A DNA stretch of 64,000 nucleotides from Sipunculus nudus (GCA_026874595.1 CM049308.1:18350001-18414000); one strand, 5' to 3'; counted from the stretch's first letter, positions 23,901 to 33,915 are shown. Program-made: numbers and translations. The notes: a model not told the origin generated them from the sequence alone.

Positions 23901-26900
23901 CAGTCAGGTTTCACCAACATACAGGTGCGCGGAGGTTTTCTGTGCTGTGACTGGCTGTGACACAGGTAACGTGATCCAGTTTATGGATTCTGTGGTTTAT
24001 ATCAACGATCTGCACCTGCAATATTTATGTAGCCTATGATTCCCATCTGCAATGTGTTATGCAGCACGCAGATGCAGTGACATAATGCATGTGCATCATA
24101 TAAAAGTGCATGTAAAATCATTAATATTATACGTAGATGGCATAACTAGTTAATTTATAACAAACATGTCATGTGTAAACTTTGTTTGAGCAAAAATCAT
24201 CAATTCCGCAGAAAAAATCATCAAACCGGCGCAAAATTCATCAAATCTTGTGAACAAGATAACTTAAAAAATATATCACGGATTTTTATCAAACTTGACA
24301 TGTGTATAGATGTAGGTGTGAGGACGAAGACTATTCTAACGGGGTCATGATTAACCTTTACTAGGAGAGTAGCCTTGACCTTGAATAGGTCAATAATTGT
24401 TGAAAATCATAATAATTCTCAAATACCTCAAGAAAGCTTGCATGGATTGGTCCAAGGTTCAAGGTGACCAAAGATCGTGGATAACCTTGTCATTTAACGG
24501 AAACTGGTGACGCCACCTATTAACCTTTTCTTGTTTTTGAGCCTTTTAATACCACCATCATTCCCACTTGACAGTACTGTAACCATTATAAGTCAAAAAT
24601 TAATTGACAGATTTCTTTCATATTATGCACATGCATAGATATGGGTTACGGAATTAGGTCTGAATAAATGTGGATCATGACCTTTGCTATAAGACTGGCC
24701 TTGACCTTGAATATTTCCATATTTGGTAAAAGTCACACACCTCTTATAATATCACCAGTTTCGATTGACATATGAATTTCAAACTTGACTTATGTATGGC
24801 CCACCTCCGAAGTAAGAACCCTTAAATAGGTTTAAGGGTCATGAGGTCAAAGGTCAAGGTCACAAGACCCACATCTTTAAGAATATTCTAGATGCATTTG
24901 AAGCAACATTTTATATCCAAGACCTTACATCTTGCAAATAAAGCTCACCTGCCAATGGGCGAATATAGATTCCTATCTTTTTATGGTCACAAGGTCAAAC
25001 GTCAACAGTAGCCATCTGTCCCGAGATCTGCGGGAACATAGGATTTTGGTTAACCCCATAACTTTTGAAAAACTGCATATGTTTCCTTCGAATTTGACAC
25101 AATAATCTCCACCAAAATGTCGGAGAAGTTCAAACATTTGTGACCTTGGTCCTGATGGCCTTTGGCTTTTCAAGTGTCAATATATGCTTCATACGAAGGG
25201 GGCTTATTTCAGAAGAGGGTATCCTTATTTCTTTGTGGATTTTACGGCATCTCTTATGTAAAATTTCTAGTTTTCTTTATAAATAGATTACCATAATTGT
25301 AAATGGTTCGTTGTTGTATTTATAAGAAATACGATTTAGATAACATGTTCTGATGAGATAATGTTACTGGCAGGATTAGCGTATTGGAACCTTGATATGT
25401 TCATGTATATTGGTAGAATACGTTTTGAAAAATGGTTATCTCACATACATTTAACCCCAATATATCCGAACAAATTTTATGTCCCCAAACTATACGGACA
25501 TTCAAGGTTCTACTGTAATTGTATATCCTGTCCATATGTTTAAAAGAAAATGTATCAAGAGTTTGAATTAAAACGTCTGATTCTGTATGGTCCAAATGAG
25601 TCGCTGAAGCCACTTGTTCTGGTTCTTTCACTGAACGATTCGAGTAATGTGTACTCTTGATGTAGACCTCCTAGCTGACTGCAGGTTATTTTCATTCTTT
25701 CTTAGTTTCTTTAGGAGTGCTCTGGTTTTATGGAAGCACTCAGAAACTAAACGCTAATTGAATAAGTTAACTGAATAAGTTAACTGAAATATAAACTAGT
25801 TATAAACTAAGATTACCTGTAAAATGCAGCCAACAGGCTATAACTGGTACTGTATATCAGTCCTTTTGAAATTCAGTTACACAGTTAAACTTCGGGCTGC
25901 GGACACCCCTCTGAGGCGGACACCTCGAGTAACGTACTAATTTAAGTACCCCTCTAGATAGACACCCTGCTATTCAGGACAACGGACACTTTTTGTCTGC
26001 CGAACAGGTAAAATGACCCCTGCTAATGGACACGAAAACAGCCACCTGGGCCTGTGGCAGGACAAATACTAAGTAACTGAGACTTTGTTCTACTTATAGT
26101 AAGCTTCTCACTATTTAAAACTATCCTCATTAGTTAACAAAACATAAGACATTTTCAATCCAAGTTTGTAATTTGTAACCAAAATATGACGGTACTTCTG
26201 GAGTTTGAAATATGCAGAACTTCAACTGAAGTAAAGTAGTCACCATGATTTTGGGTCTATTTCCAAATCTGTGACATAATGCTATGGCGCTGCGTCGTCC
26301 GTCTGCTGTCCGCCGTCGTCCGAAAGTTGACCCTTGCTATCTGAAAAACCATCGGAGCTAGAAGCGCCCAATTTTTTTAAGGCTCAGTCACATGTCAAAT
26401 TTAATCGGATTGGGATTTTTTGGCGCCATCTGTATTTGTCTGCATTGCAGGGGAAAAGCAAAATAAATCTTTAAAAATAAATCTTCTCCAAAACCATCCA
26501 GTCAAATTCTTCAATATTTATAAAAAATAATTCCAGAAAAAAAAATCCCTTTCAAATTTGTTTAAATTATTCCAGTTTTACGAGTTTTGGCCAAGTTACA
26601 TGAAGCTGAACATAGTTTTTTGGCGATAAAATGCATACTAAAATTACAATCTCAGAAACGGCTTGACCTGTCATGATCAAATTTTATGCAAATGTTGGGC
26701 AAATGTCTGATATTTAAAATTGAGGTTTCTGTGGCGCCATCTACATGGACCTGTTTTTCTACGGGAAAAAAACCTTGTTATTTAAGTCCCTTTCAGCTTG
26801 AAAATATTTTATAATGAAAATGTCAAGCCGAATCGTTTAATTTTGCACCAGAATTATCCTAGGGTAGGGTTCTCTCAATTGTATAAGAAGAGATTGGGTT

Positions 26901-28411
26901 CATTGATTTTTGGTAGAGTCATAGAAAGCTAAAGTTTACCTTGTTGTCATTAATAAGTCTGTTTCAAATTGAGGGCTATGATAGTCTTCTGCTGCAAAAC
27001 TAATGTTTCAATTTCTGTAACATTGCACACAAATTAGTCTTAGGTATCCTTTGTTCAAGTTTACTTTTTGATTTTTGGTATAATTATACCAGTGTACATA
27101 TCCAACTTATGTGTAAGATAACTCCATGAATAAAATATATCTGTATTATGATTTTGCTTTCAATAGGCATCTTTTTTTATTTTAAACATTTTCTATAATA
27201 AGTATTTATGAATATGCAGCTTAAAAAATGCATTGTAGTCAAAGCCTTTAAGCATGTATAAACAACTTGCAACTTGCCAAAGTTTGTTTGTATCTATAAA
27301 GAGCTTGGCAGACTGCCAACTGTATTAGATTAGGCAATTTGTCAATAGTTCAATTTGTGCAGCCAGGTACGGGTCAAGAGTTCACTTAGTGCAGTAGATG
27401 CAGTTGCAAATTAGTTTGGGTTCAATTGGTTTCAGCTGCCTTCCTCAGTTGAGCTTGGTAATACGAGTGCACCTGACTGAGACGTTTGATGTATCAGCCG
27501 GAAATTGTGGCCCGCCATGCATCTTTGATGTCTTTCCCGTACACTATTCAGGTGTCGCCAGCTAAAATGATTTTTGCATAGTGTATATTCCTGCTTATTT
27601 CTCAGGAGTGATTTTATATGTCAGCCTGAAAATGTGCATGCCCATACATCTCGCATAGTTTCATTGCATACAAGACTTGTGGCGCGACCTTCAATTGTTG
27701 TTGGGTTTCGTGCATCTGTGCACATAGCTCAAGAGTGGTTTGAAGTATCTGCCTGAAATTTTGCATGTCGATATATCTTTCAGGGTTTCTCATACACCAA
27801 ACGGGTGGCACCCCCTATAATCATTTTTGTGTTGTGTCCATCCATGTCAGTATTTCAGGAGTGACGTTTGTGTAATTGGTGCTTATACTCGCGTACTCGG
27901 GTCCAAAATATTAAGTACTTGCATTGTACATGTATATGTCATACATGTACTTGAAAAGTAATCAAGTACTTTTCAAATAATGGTCAAGTATGTTATTAAG
28001 GAGGCATATATCCCATTGCACAGGTTCACATTAGGCTTGTGGACCATGTTATGTATAGAGAACTCAAGTGCTCTTCTACTGCATGTACATTCATGGTCAG
28101 AGCACAAGCAATATTGCATGTATTTAGAATATGGGGAAAGAAACTATTAATAACATTGCAGAATGGCTGTAACATTAGAGTTCACATTTTCAAGTGCAAG
28201 AATATAACAAAAACTCTAACCTCTTTAGAATCTCTCATATTGTTATAATGTGTATCAAATATATATTTTCCAGACAACATCGGGTAGGCGTCGACCAGAC
28301 ACTAACAACAACTGTGAATCAAGTCAGCCAAGTGAATTTGAGCTAGCCCTCCGCAAAGTCAGAGGGAATGAAAATGTCAAGAAAAATCCGTCCCCAATCA
28401 CAGAAGAGGAT
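9650..28411 (+). CDS. Shootin-1-like protein, partial gene (five exons seen)
   Basis: Five exons were found: 9650-9710, 14257-14356, 21870-21934, 23487-23556 and 28274-28411. The first four join in perfect phase (1, 2, 1). They give a coiled-coil end (MRELESTIQESSHAEKLKKE), a ten-proline stretch, a basic Ser/Pro segment (PLKDVISKNKKSRSPSPDKP), the acidic/basic helix DLSEHYMEEMKEKLRER, and then EFELALRKVR. Shootin-1, a cytoplasmic adaptor linking actin flow and adhesion in neurons, has this order: coiled coils, polyproline, PL..L/KK, a D-L..MM.RIKKG-type helix, and an E-L..LRRRK helix. The fifth exon does not fit the phase of the fourth, so an exon of 3n+1 bases is missing between them. The N-terminal exons lie left of 9.6 kb or outside the window; the 3' end is not found. 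The homology is from memory of the family. Confidence 0.5.
9711..10840. other. Intron, no gene seen
   Basis: Intronic DNA. A G-run lies at 10,375-10,386 and a TGACCTTGACCTTGA motif at 10,190. No open frame with recognisable features. Confidence 0.5.
10850..11613 (+). repeat. ~1-kb intronic repeat, copy 1 (left part)
   Basis: It shares AGCTACCATCACCAAGTT, TTTTTGTGG, GGGT.GG.T.TCTCAATTGTAT and AGAGTCATAGAAAGCTGAA with copies at 14,428-15,480 and 26,270-27,340. It is cut at 11,613 by the inverted-repeat element below and appears to resume at 13,748. Confidence 0.65.
11820..11939 (+). promoter_or_regulatory. Heat-shock-type promoter: HSE arrays plus TATA box
   Basis: Inverted GAA/TTC pentamers appear in clusters: GAA-GT-TTC-TG-GAG (11,820-11,832), GAA-AT-TTC (11,861-11,868), GAA-CA-TTC (11,887-11,894), and a perfect three-unit element GAACATTCCCGAA (11,903-11,915). 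A TATAAA lies at 11,934-11,939, 18 bases downstream of the perfect element, as in hsp promoters. HSF trimers bind nGAAn arrays. Promoter activity is inferred from sequence only. Confidence 0.6.
12087..12329 (+). CDS. Short open frame downstream of heat-shock-type promoter, unknown
   Basis: This is an 80-codon frame starting about 150 bases after the TATA box (MEGVRSFVDLEFVMIEPVNG...). It matches no family I know; it is not HSP70 or a small HSP. A GGC|GTAAGA just after the ATG could be a splice donor, in which case the frame beyond it is intronic. It may be the remains of the element's own gene or of a captured host promoter and exon. Confidence 0.25.
   Translation: MEGVRSFVDLEFVMIEPVNGGRYPKNCGHFRLLREISREIYVRYVCDVTNFIVKIFWEEAVPVLYKGIRFYPRRVQGRQG
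13748..14256. other. Continuation of intronic repeat copy 1, then intron
   Basis: The first ~200 bases (GCTGTACACGCATGATAAAT) match the part of copy 2 near 15,270, as expected if copy 1 was split by the transposon. The rest is plain intron up to a polypyrimidine tract and acceptor at 14,256. Confidence 0.5.
14257..14356 (+). CDS. Shootin-1-like exon B (polyproline)
   Basis: This 100-base exon has acceptor TTTTTACAG and donor GA|GTAAGT. It completes the split Asp codon, then encodes HDLTAQLHSEKLRPPTSL, ten prolines and TGSP. Proline runs of this kind bind SH3 or profilin-type partners. Phase 2 at its end matches exon C. Confidence 0.65.
14428..15540 (+). repeat. ~1-kb intronic repeat, copy 2
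   Basis: It begins with the CCGT-repeat type start (AGCTGACTACAAGTCCTTTG) and continues with TTTTTGTGGCGCCACC and the shared right half of the family. It offers the uninterrupted counterpart of the site where copy 1 carries the inverted-repeat element. Confidence 0.65.
15541..16012 (+). repeat. Unit between two partial copies of the repeat, with 75-bp tandem duplication
   Basis: A 59-base stretch (15,767-15,825) is repeated exactly at 15,842-15,900, period 75. An 83-codon frame (15,720-15,971) spans it, so 25 codons are duplicated in frame. It resembles no known protein. At its right end is a nested hairpin. The flanking repeat phrase CAGATTT.GCAACA.GCCAA occurs on both sides (15,461 and 16,013), suggesting an inserted or duplicated unit. 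Confidence 0.5.
15951..16002. repeat. Nested perfect hairpin
   Basis: AGGCAGCGGAAA (15,951-15,962) pairs perfectly with TTTCCGCTGCCT (15,991-16,002). Inside it, GCTTCT-TT-AGAAGC (15,971-15,984) forms a second perfect stem. It could be a transposon end or a cruciform site. Confidence 0.6.
16013..17765 (+). other. Repeat tail then intron with TGACCTTGACCT-type units
   Basis: The first ~370 bases match 27,290-27,600 (GTCAAGAGTTCACTTAGTGCAG, TGCACCTGACT). After 16.9 kb two similar ~330-base units carry CATATTTTGCATATACATAG and TGGCCTTGACCTTGAATAT, also found at 24.3-24.75 kb. No coding seen. Confidence 0.5.
17774..18088. mobile_element. hAT-like MITE with 8-bp target duplication
   Basis: The 315-bp element has ends CAGTGTTGTCAAT and, inverted, CAGGGGCGTCAAT (3 mismatches in 13). 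It is flanked by ATTATACA (17,766-17,773) and ATTATACG (18,089-18,096), an 8-bp duplication with one mismatch. Subterminal G-runs (GGGTGGGGG / GTGGGGATGGGGG) are shared. hAT transposases make 8-bp duplications and use CAG..CTG ends. It contains a (TA)n run and no gene, so it is non-autonomous. Confidence 0.8.
17874..17907. repeat. (TA)n microsatellite
   Basis: An alternating AT run of about 34 bases inside the MITE. Confidence 0.9.
18540..21290. repeat. Degenerate intronic repeat array with X-box-like GTTGC/GCAAC motifs
   Basis: Loosely spaced units repeat phrases such as CGTTGCAATAGCAAC, CGTTGCTATGACAA, CCATAGCAACGGC and GTTACCATGGCAAC (18,763; 18,933; 19,146; 20,860; 21,198). Each is close to the RFX palindrome. 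A G-run is at 20,092-20,105. No open frame resembles a protein. Confidence 0.5.
21360..21450 (-). repeat. tRNA-derived SINE or tRNA pseudogene
   Basis: Minus strand: an A-box-like GCAGAGCGGTTGGTACGCCGG (21,428-21,408) is followed by a B-box GGGTTCGACTCCCGG (21,387-21,373). The arrangement matches the internal pol III promoter of a Ser/Leu-type tRNA head. A full acceptor stem is not seen, so it is a SINE head or pseudogene. Confidence 0.6.
21495..21715. repeat. Long imperfect inverted repeat
   Basis: The arms around 21,500-21,585 and 21,625-21,715 are reverse complements with few mismatches: CATTGTGCATCAACCCCACA pairs with the complement of GAGTTGATGCACAATG. An inner pair CTCTCGTTGGTCCGATT / AATCAGACCAACGAGAG is also present. 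The RNA would fold into a long hairpin. It looks like a MITE or snap-back unit. Confidence 0.65.
21870..21934 (+). CDS. Shootin-1-like exon C (basic Ser/Pro segment)
   Basis: This 65-base exon has acceptor TTCTCTTTAAG and donor CAG|GTAAAC. It encodes EPLKDVISKNKKSRSPSPDK and PSG with split end codons that match exons B and D. RSPSP resembles a phosphorylation site for proline-directed kinases (inference). Confidence 0.65.
21935..23486. other. Intron, no gene seen
   Basis: AT-rich intron. A 17-base C-run lies at 22,443-22,459. No recognisable coding. Confidence 0.5.
23487..23556 (+). CDS. Shootin-1-like exon D (charged helix)
   Basis: This 70-base exon has acceptor TTTTTGTTCTCAG and donor AG|GTAATG. 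It encodes DLSEHYMEEMKEKLRERNQH and then QHR(R). The helix matches the shootin pattern D-L...M-x-E-M-x-x-(R/K). It ends in phase 2, which the next exon found (28,274) does not accept. Confidence 0.65.
24240..25170 (+). repeat. Intronic units with TTGACCTTGA / AAGGTCAAGGTCA motifs
   Basis: Units with GCCTTGACCTTGAATAGGTC (24,370), GCCTTGACCTTGAATATTTC (24,706) and GGTCAAAGGTCAAGGTCACA (24,846). They are related to units at 16.9-17.4 kb and the array at 48.3-49.6 kb. Confidence 0.55.
25171..26269. other. Intron, no gene seen
   Basis: Includes a short direct repeat TTAACTGAATAAGTTAACTG (near 25,770). No coding signal. Confidence 0.45.
26270..27850 (+). repeat. ~1-kb intronic repeat, copy 3, with right-hand GGTGGCGCC-type tail
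   Basis: It contains CGTCGTCCGTCTGCTGTCCG, TTTCTGTGGCGCCATCT, TCTCTCAATTGTATAAGAAG and AGAGTCATAGAAAGCTAAAG, colinear with copies 1 and 2. The right end (27,600-27,850) is like the units of the array at 50.6-51.9 kb. Confidence 0.6.
28274..28411 (+). CDS. Shootin-1-like exon E (C-terminal helix)
   Basis: This 138-base exon (46 codons, phase 0 at both ends) has acceptor ATTTTCCAG and donor GAT|GTAAGT. It encodes TTSGRRRPDTNN..., then SEFELALRKVRGNEN and NPSPITEED. The other two frames contain stops. EFELALRKVR resembles the ETELERILRRRK helix of vertebrate shootin-1. It may instead belong to another gene, but lies on the same strand and in the expected order. Confidence 0.6.
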
Positions 28412-29865
28412 GTAAGTCAAAGTTAGGAATGCTAGAACGCAAAATGACGAAATAAAAATTAAACTAAATGATAAATATGTGGCAAACAAAATATGTTTGC
28501 TAATGTTTATGATACAAGGTGATTTGAATAAATGTCATGTCAGTGTCTAATGTTTTGATTATTTGAAATATTTTTGTGTGTTGAAGAAAAAGGACATATT
28601 AATTAAATTCAGTTTTAAAAACACAGAATAACATTTTTATCTTCCTTTGTGTGACTACTGCTTGGTTTGTAATTGAATGTCATATGAGTTATACTGATCC
28701 ATCACTTTGCCAAATCACTTATTTTAAAATATAAATTCTTTGTAACCATACATTGACAAAGTAAGTGGAATAATGTTTCCTTATATAAAAAAAAACAAAA
28801 ATCACGTCTGTCACTCCCTTTTAATTCCGTTTATACACCTGAGCATAGACTGGTAAATAAATATTTAAGATTTTATTCTTGAATTCCCTGGTGTATCGGT
28901 CCAATGAAATAAGATATATAGCTGAGAAACGTTATTCTTTTTCCTATATAGATGCATTCAGGCATTCACCCCATTTATTATTTCTGATACTAGTTATATC
29001 ACCTATGCATTTCTTATATATTAATTTTGATCATTACTATGTAATATCATATGATGCAGTCTTGACAAATACAGTATTACTGTAATTAATTTTTTTGTCC
29101 AGATGTTGATAATCAAGTATATTACACCAATACCTGGGTATACAGCTAATGACTGAATAAAGTTGAAATGTCTGTAAAGGTGTTATAGTAACACCAAAAC
29201 CATTTTCCTTTTAAAATGATCCATCAGTGTTCAACAGATCTCCTAAACAATTTATGCCTAAGGAGGAAAGTTTTTATTATGGAATATAGATTTGTTACCG
29301 ATTGTCAAAAATTTATTCCATAATGGCTGGGATAAAACTTCAGCTATGTACTCAGGAGTACAGGAACACATCAGCCCATGACATCAAGCATTTCTTATGG
29401 AACTTTGGAATTATATTTATGTCAAAATTCGTTCTTATGAAGGCAACACTCCCAATTTTTTCTAGATTTTTTCTTACCAACTTAGTCCAATGATTTCCTT
29501 TTCGAGAATAAGTCTTTTTATCCATCACAGTTGCTGAGCTTTTATCGATAATTTAACATCTGGTAGATTCAGTCCACCTTTACTGTATTGACTAACTGCA
29601 GTGTTATACTTCACGTTTGCCTTTTTACCATTCTATACTGATTTGTTTACTGCACTTTGTATATATTCAATAAAACTTTTCGATGGTTAACACGTTTGTT
29701 ATATATAAAATACTTGATATAATGAGAGACCGAACCACTTCAATTTACCACATACTGTCAATGAGCTTTGTTGCCATAAATTGAGTATTTGAATTATTTT
29801 TTTTTAAGGTCCGGTAAACATTTTTTCCGTAACCATAATTAACACATTTACAATTGATTTGCTTG
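28412..29865. other. No gene seen; AT-rich
   Basis: AT-rich DNA without repeats I recognise. A continuation exon of the shootin-like gene could be hidden here, but I could not support one. Confidence 0.4.
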
Positions 29866-29875
29866 TTCTGATGCA

Positions 29876-30745
29876 GTGGCCTACCTAAAGGGGGCGGCAG
29901 GGGCGGTCCGCCCCGGGCGGCACATTGGGGGGGGGGGGGGCATTTCGGGGAATTAGTATAATGAGTTGCATAAAGAGTTCCTCAAAAAGTACAAATTTGG
30001 CCTTTTTGTCCCATGTTCAAGTATTCCATGGATTATAAACTGGACAATGGAAACAACCAAGTGATTAGCGAACGATTTGTACATATTTTGGGGCGGCATT
30101 TCTGGGATTTAGTATAAACAGTGGTATAAGAAGTTCTCAAAAAGTACAAATTTGTCCTTTTTGTCCTATGTTCAAGTATTCCAGAGATTATAAACTGGAC
30201 AATGGAACCTACCAAATGATTAGCGAACGATTTGTACATTTTTAGGGGGCGGCATTTCTGGGATTAAGTATAATCAGTGGCATAAGGAGTTCCTTCAAAA
30301 GTACAAATTTGGCCTTTTTGTCTCATGTTCAAGTATTCCAGGGATTATAAACTGGCGAGTCGAACCTACAAATTGATTAACGAACGATTTGCATATTTTT
30401 TGGGGCGGCATTTCTTGGATTTAGTATAATCAGTGGTATAAGGAGGTACATAAAAATTACAAATTTGGCCTTTTTGTCCCATGTTCAAGTATTCCAGGGA
30501 TTATAAACTGAACAATGGGAACTGCCAAATGATTAGCGAAGGATTTGCTCATTTTTAGGGGGGCGGCATTTCTGAGATTAAGTATAATCAGTGGCATAAA
30601 GAGTTCCTAAAGAAAAAAAATTGGCCTTTTTTGACCCAGGTACAAGTATTCCAGGGATTATAAACTGGTGAATTGAACCTACAAAATGATTAGCACACGA
30701 TTTGCACATTTGGGGGGGGGGGGCAGGGGGCGCAGCATTTCTGCA
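29876..30745 (+). repeat. ~156-bp tandem repeat array, about five copies
   Basis: Units start near 29,934, 30,090, 30,245, 30,401, 30,559 and (partial) 30,727. Each has GGGGCGGCATTTCTGGGATT, AGTATAATCAGTGGCATAAG, CAAATTTGGCCTTTTTGTCC and GATTAGCGAACGATTTG. The left edge CAGTGGCCTACCTAAAGGGG (29,875) resembles hAT-type CAGTGGCGTA ends. Open frames inside (for example minus-strand 30,033-30,239) are repeat by-products. Confidence 0.85.
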
Positions 30746-31039
30746 GAATACCCCAGTATTCTTTTCTTCACCATCTATTTCATTCTCCAGAGCCATTTTA
30801 CCCATTGCTTTGATCTTTTTTAATGGTAATTGGTCTTGGTGGGATCATATATTAAATTCTAAACCAATCAAAATTCCATTATTTGTGATGAAATTCACAT
30901 TAACATTAGATCATTTAAAAAATTAGATATATGAAGGGACTGAATAGATTTATCTTAAAATCAATTCCAGTGAAGGTCTTGGATATAGCTTTGCTTTGAA
31001 CAGAACTAACTGGTGGCTCCAGCTCTAATCCCTTGCTTG

Positions 31040-31450
31040 GTTTTGCGCCATGCATTTAATCCCCGCACTCACTATAGTGTGAGCAATATAATTCAAAACG
31101 TTGATAACTATAGACCGAGCCCTTTTGCGTCACCCTGTGCCCATCATCATTCCATCCAGCCGGCCGACAAACTGTAACCCATGGATCCTGAAACTCCATG
31201 GAGGTCCATCCAGAATCTCCTCGAAAACCTGAAATTAGATCACTGTGACCAATGTCCTCCAAGTTATGGAGCTCGTTTGTGTATCCGAGAATAATTAAAA
31301 ATTGATACAAGAGCTTTAGTATCTCAGTAATTAATCCATGGGTTGCGATAGATCTTGCTTTGTTTTGAGCATAAAAAAATGGCCGTTCCATCAGCTACTT
31401 AAAACTTGTGGCGCTACCTGTATTTTTTTCTAATTTTTACACATTTTTTA
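31040..31450 (+). repeat. Degenerate CCGT-family repeat fragment
   Basis: It shares CATGGAGGTCCATCCAGAATC, CCTGAAATTAGATCACTGTG and CTTGTGGCGCTACCTGTATT with the copies at 8.65-9.2 kb and 47.5-47.8 kb, but lacks the CCGT start. Confidence 0.5.
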
Positions 31451-32238
31451 GAGGTATCACTCAAATTCACATACAGTGGACATCGGATAAAGAGACGAGG
31501 TCGTGAGATGACTGCATGTTATAGAAATGCAACCTTCGGACGACAGACGATACAGCGTCATACCTGATTCTTTAGACCCAATATAGGCTCACATGTGAAA
31601 CAAATACGCTTAGCTTTATTTGTGCTACGGAGACATTTATCTATAGTAGTTGGTATTATGGCAGTGGAAGGTAAGTTTTAATCATTATATAAATATATAT
31701 GATACCAAAATGTGGGCATTATAGGCAGAAAATACAAGAAGACGTAATAGTTCAACTCTTTGTTATAAAAAAAGAAGTGTTTAATTACAGTTAAATGGCA
31801 CTTTTATAACCATAAACTGTTTGACTTTACAAGAATTAATTTGTCTGTAAAACCCACAAGTTTCCTTATCATTCTGAAAATATTCGAAAGTCCCGAAATT
31901 AATTTTATGTTGCCGGGGAGTGTATATGTCAAATACATGGCTCTCCACTGGTTGGCTACGTCTTGATATTCCACCACAAATGGCCCTCCACTGGTTGACT
32001 ACGTCTCAATATTCAGCCCCCTTAAAAAAGTATTTATATAATCCAGTATTCCATATATCCAATGATCCTGGTAAGATCACAGATAAAAAATTATCGCTAA
32101 TAAAATGCCACTATGATGAAACATTGACAGAGCATGTCTACTCAACTCAGTTGGATAAGGTATTTAAATAGGCTATAATCACCACCAGAAGATGATGATT
32201 TTAGAAAAAAGGTATAAAAAAGTATTAAACCCTGAAAA

Positions 32239-32300
32239 CAGGGGCGTAGCCAGAGGGGGCCGCAGGGGGCCATGCCCCCCCCCCCCGGTCGCATCCAGTA
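32239..32300 (+). repeat. hAT-like element left end
   Basis: CAGGGGCGTAGCCAGAGGGG followed by a C-run matches a common invertebrate hAT terminal. Related ends are seen inverted near 35,060-35,085 (GGGTACGCCCCTG), 35,015-35,043 (GGATCCGCCACTG) and 41,524-41,542. A matching partner and target duplication were not found. Confidence 0.4.
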
Positions 32301-32317
32301 CTCGCCGTCCTTTCGGA

Positions 32318-32323
<6 letters not shown>

Positions 32324-32351
<28 letters not shown>
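32324..32351. repeat. (TA)n microsatellite
   Basis: Alternating TA run of about 28 bases. Confidence 0.9.
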
Positions 32352-32353
<2 letters not shown>

Positions 32354-32859
32354 ACACCAAGAAACAGACTTTCTTTGGACATAACCATAAAAGATAAATA
32401 CTGATAACAATTTCTTCAATATATTTACATAATAATATGCGAAATACTGTTACATATTTTGTTTGCATGGCCATTCCTAATTTAAAAGTGTAAACGGAAT
32501 ATAAAACACAAAGATAAGGTTATTTAGCTAATGGATATAGTTCGATGCCCCTTTATATTCAACGAGTCCTTTGACATGTTATTCCTATGTCATATACGTA
32601 GTTATAGAAGACTCAATGGATCCCTGATGTATGTAGGCTTCGATTTAGGAATTGTATGTTCTTTTTATTTAAATTTTAGAATGATGTATCCACCTCCGTT
32701 ATTCAAGTAATTGTTTACCTACAGACTTCTATTTCAGTATTAGACAGTTCATGACGTAACAGGGCGGTTGCTCATGCAAGCGTCCTCTCATTTTATCCAT
32801 GTGCTAAGCAGATCCGATAACAACCCCACCTGTGGGTTTGGGTGGGTGACATCTATATT

Positions 32860-33047
32860 CTTAGGTTATATTACCCCCAAATACGTACTCGTTTGCAAGT
32901 AATGGGAGGGCACAGCTTTCCTATAAAGACTTCAGAGCACTCACCCTGGGTCACACCGATCGTTAAAAATCCACCGCTTCTCGACTGGGTTTCGAATTCA
33001 CCATCCACGGTGGTTGAGTCCTGTGCTCTGTCCCCCTGACCACAGTA
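32860..33047 (-). repeat. tRNA-derived SINE
   Basis: Minus strand: A-box-like GTGGTCAGGGGGACAGAG (33,043-33,026) and B-box-like GAATTCGAAACCC (32,999-32,987). The body after the head contains the reverse of CACCCTGGGT, shared with the SINE at 52.06-52.26 kb, so the two are one family. Confidence 0.6.
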
Positions 33048-33429
33048 GCCGTATATAATTTATTTGTTTTTGGATTTTTGTTGTTGCAGTCTTATCTAGG
33101 TCCCCTTGAGTTAGTAATTCACTGTAGTGATGTTCATGTTTATGTTTATTCATATTTTCAATATCGAGGCAGGAGTGACTTAGACGAAATGTGTAGTCCT
33201 TGTAAAATGCATTTGTCATCGCCGCGATCCATTCTTACATCCGAGCTTTTTCTTTTGATCTTGAACTTTACACACAGATAAAGGCATGGAACTATGGTCA
33301 GATAAAACGCGTGGATGGATGGAGATCACTTACTGTTGTTTAACATTTACAAAGAAGTCTAGTTAACTTTCGGAGTTACGTTGCCATGTTAAATCCAGAC
33401 GCGAGAGCGAACCCTAGCGGGTATAGGAG

Positions 33430-33546
33430 TGGCGAACCATTCGCGGGGTGTGTTTCAATATAAGCGACTCGATACGTGATATATAGTCTCTTCGTCACAA
33501 TCACATTACAGAAAGAACTTACTCTAAAGATTATTCTATAATAAAA
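33430..33546 (+). other. Possible non-coding leader exon with good donor
   Basis: A GC-richer stretch without internal repeats ends in AAAAG|GTATGT at 33,546. It could be a 5' untranslated exon of a plus-strand gene such as the CARD gene at 49.6 kb. No TATA or transcript evidence. Weak. Confidence 0.15.
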
Positions 33547-33619
33547 GGTATGTTCAAATCGGAATTCATCTTAAGATAAAGAACATGCCTCTATTTAATA
33601 TAAACTTCATTAATTTTAC

Positions 33620-33748
33620 ATGGATTGTACAACCACCGACTTTGGACGGGCAACCACAGCCCTCTCTAGTAGCCACGCCGGGAATCAAACCCGGGTCGCC
33701 AGCGGAGAAGGCCGAGCGTTTTACCACTCAACTGTCCAGGTCCCATGC
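33620..33748 (-). repeat. tRNA-derived SINE
   Basis: Minus strand: ACAGTTGAGTGGTAAAACGC as A-box region (33,735-33,712) and GGTTTGATTCCC as B-box (33,691-33,680), about 20 bases apart as in a tRNA. The body continues toward 33,620. Different from the 32.9/52.1-kb family by its tail. Confidence 0.65.
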
Positions 33749-33915
33749 CTCTATTTAAAGTTACTTTCCCTCTACGTCCCGCATTTCCAGTGTCACCCGT
33801 TCCTTATCAATTAAACGTTATTTTTATAGAGAAAAGTAGCATCGTATAAACAATATATAGTGCCTTTGTACCAATCTCTCCCCATCACCATAAAAAACAT
33901 CTGTGTTTTCAGCAT

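Noticed and set aside
31658-31670. ATGGCAGTGGAAG followed by GTAAGT, a possible first coding exon
   Set aside because: Only four codons and no acceptor partner in phase could be supported.
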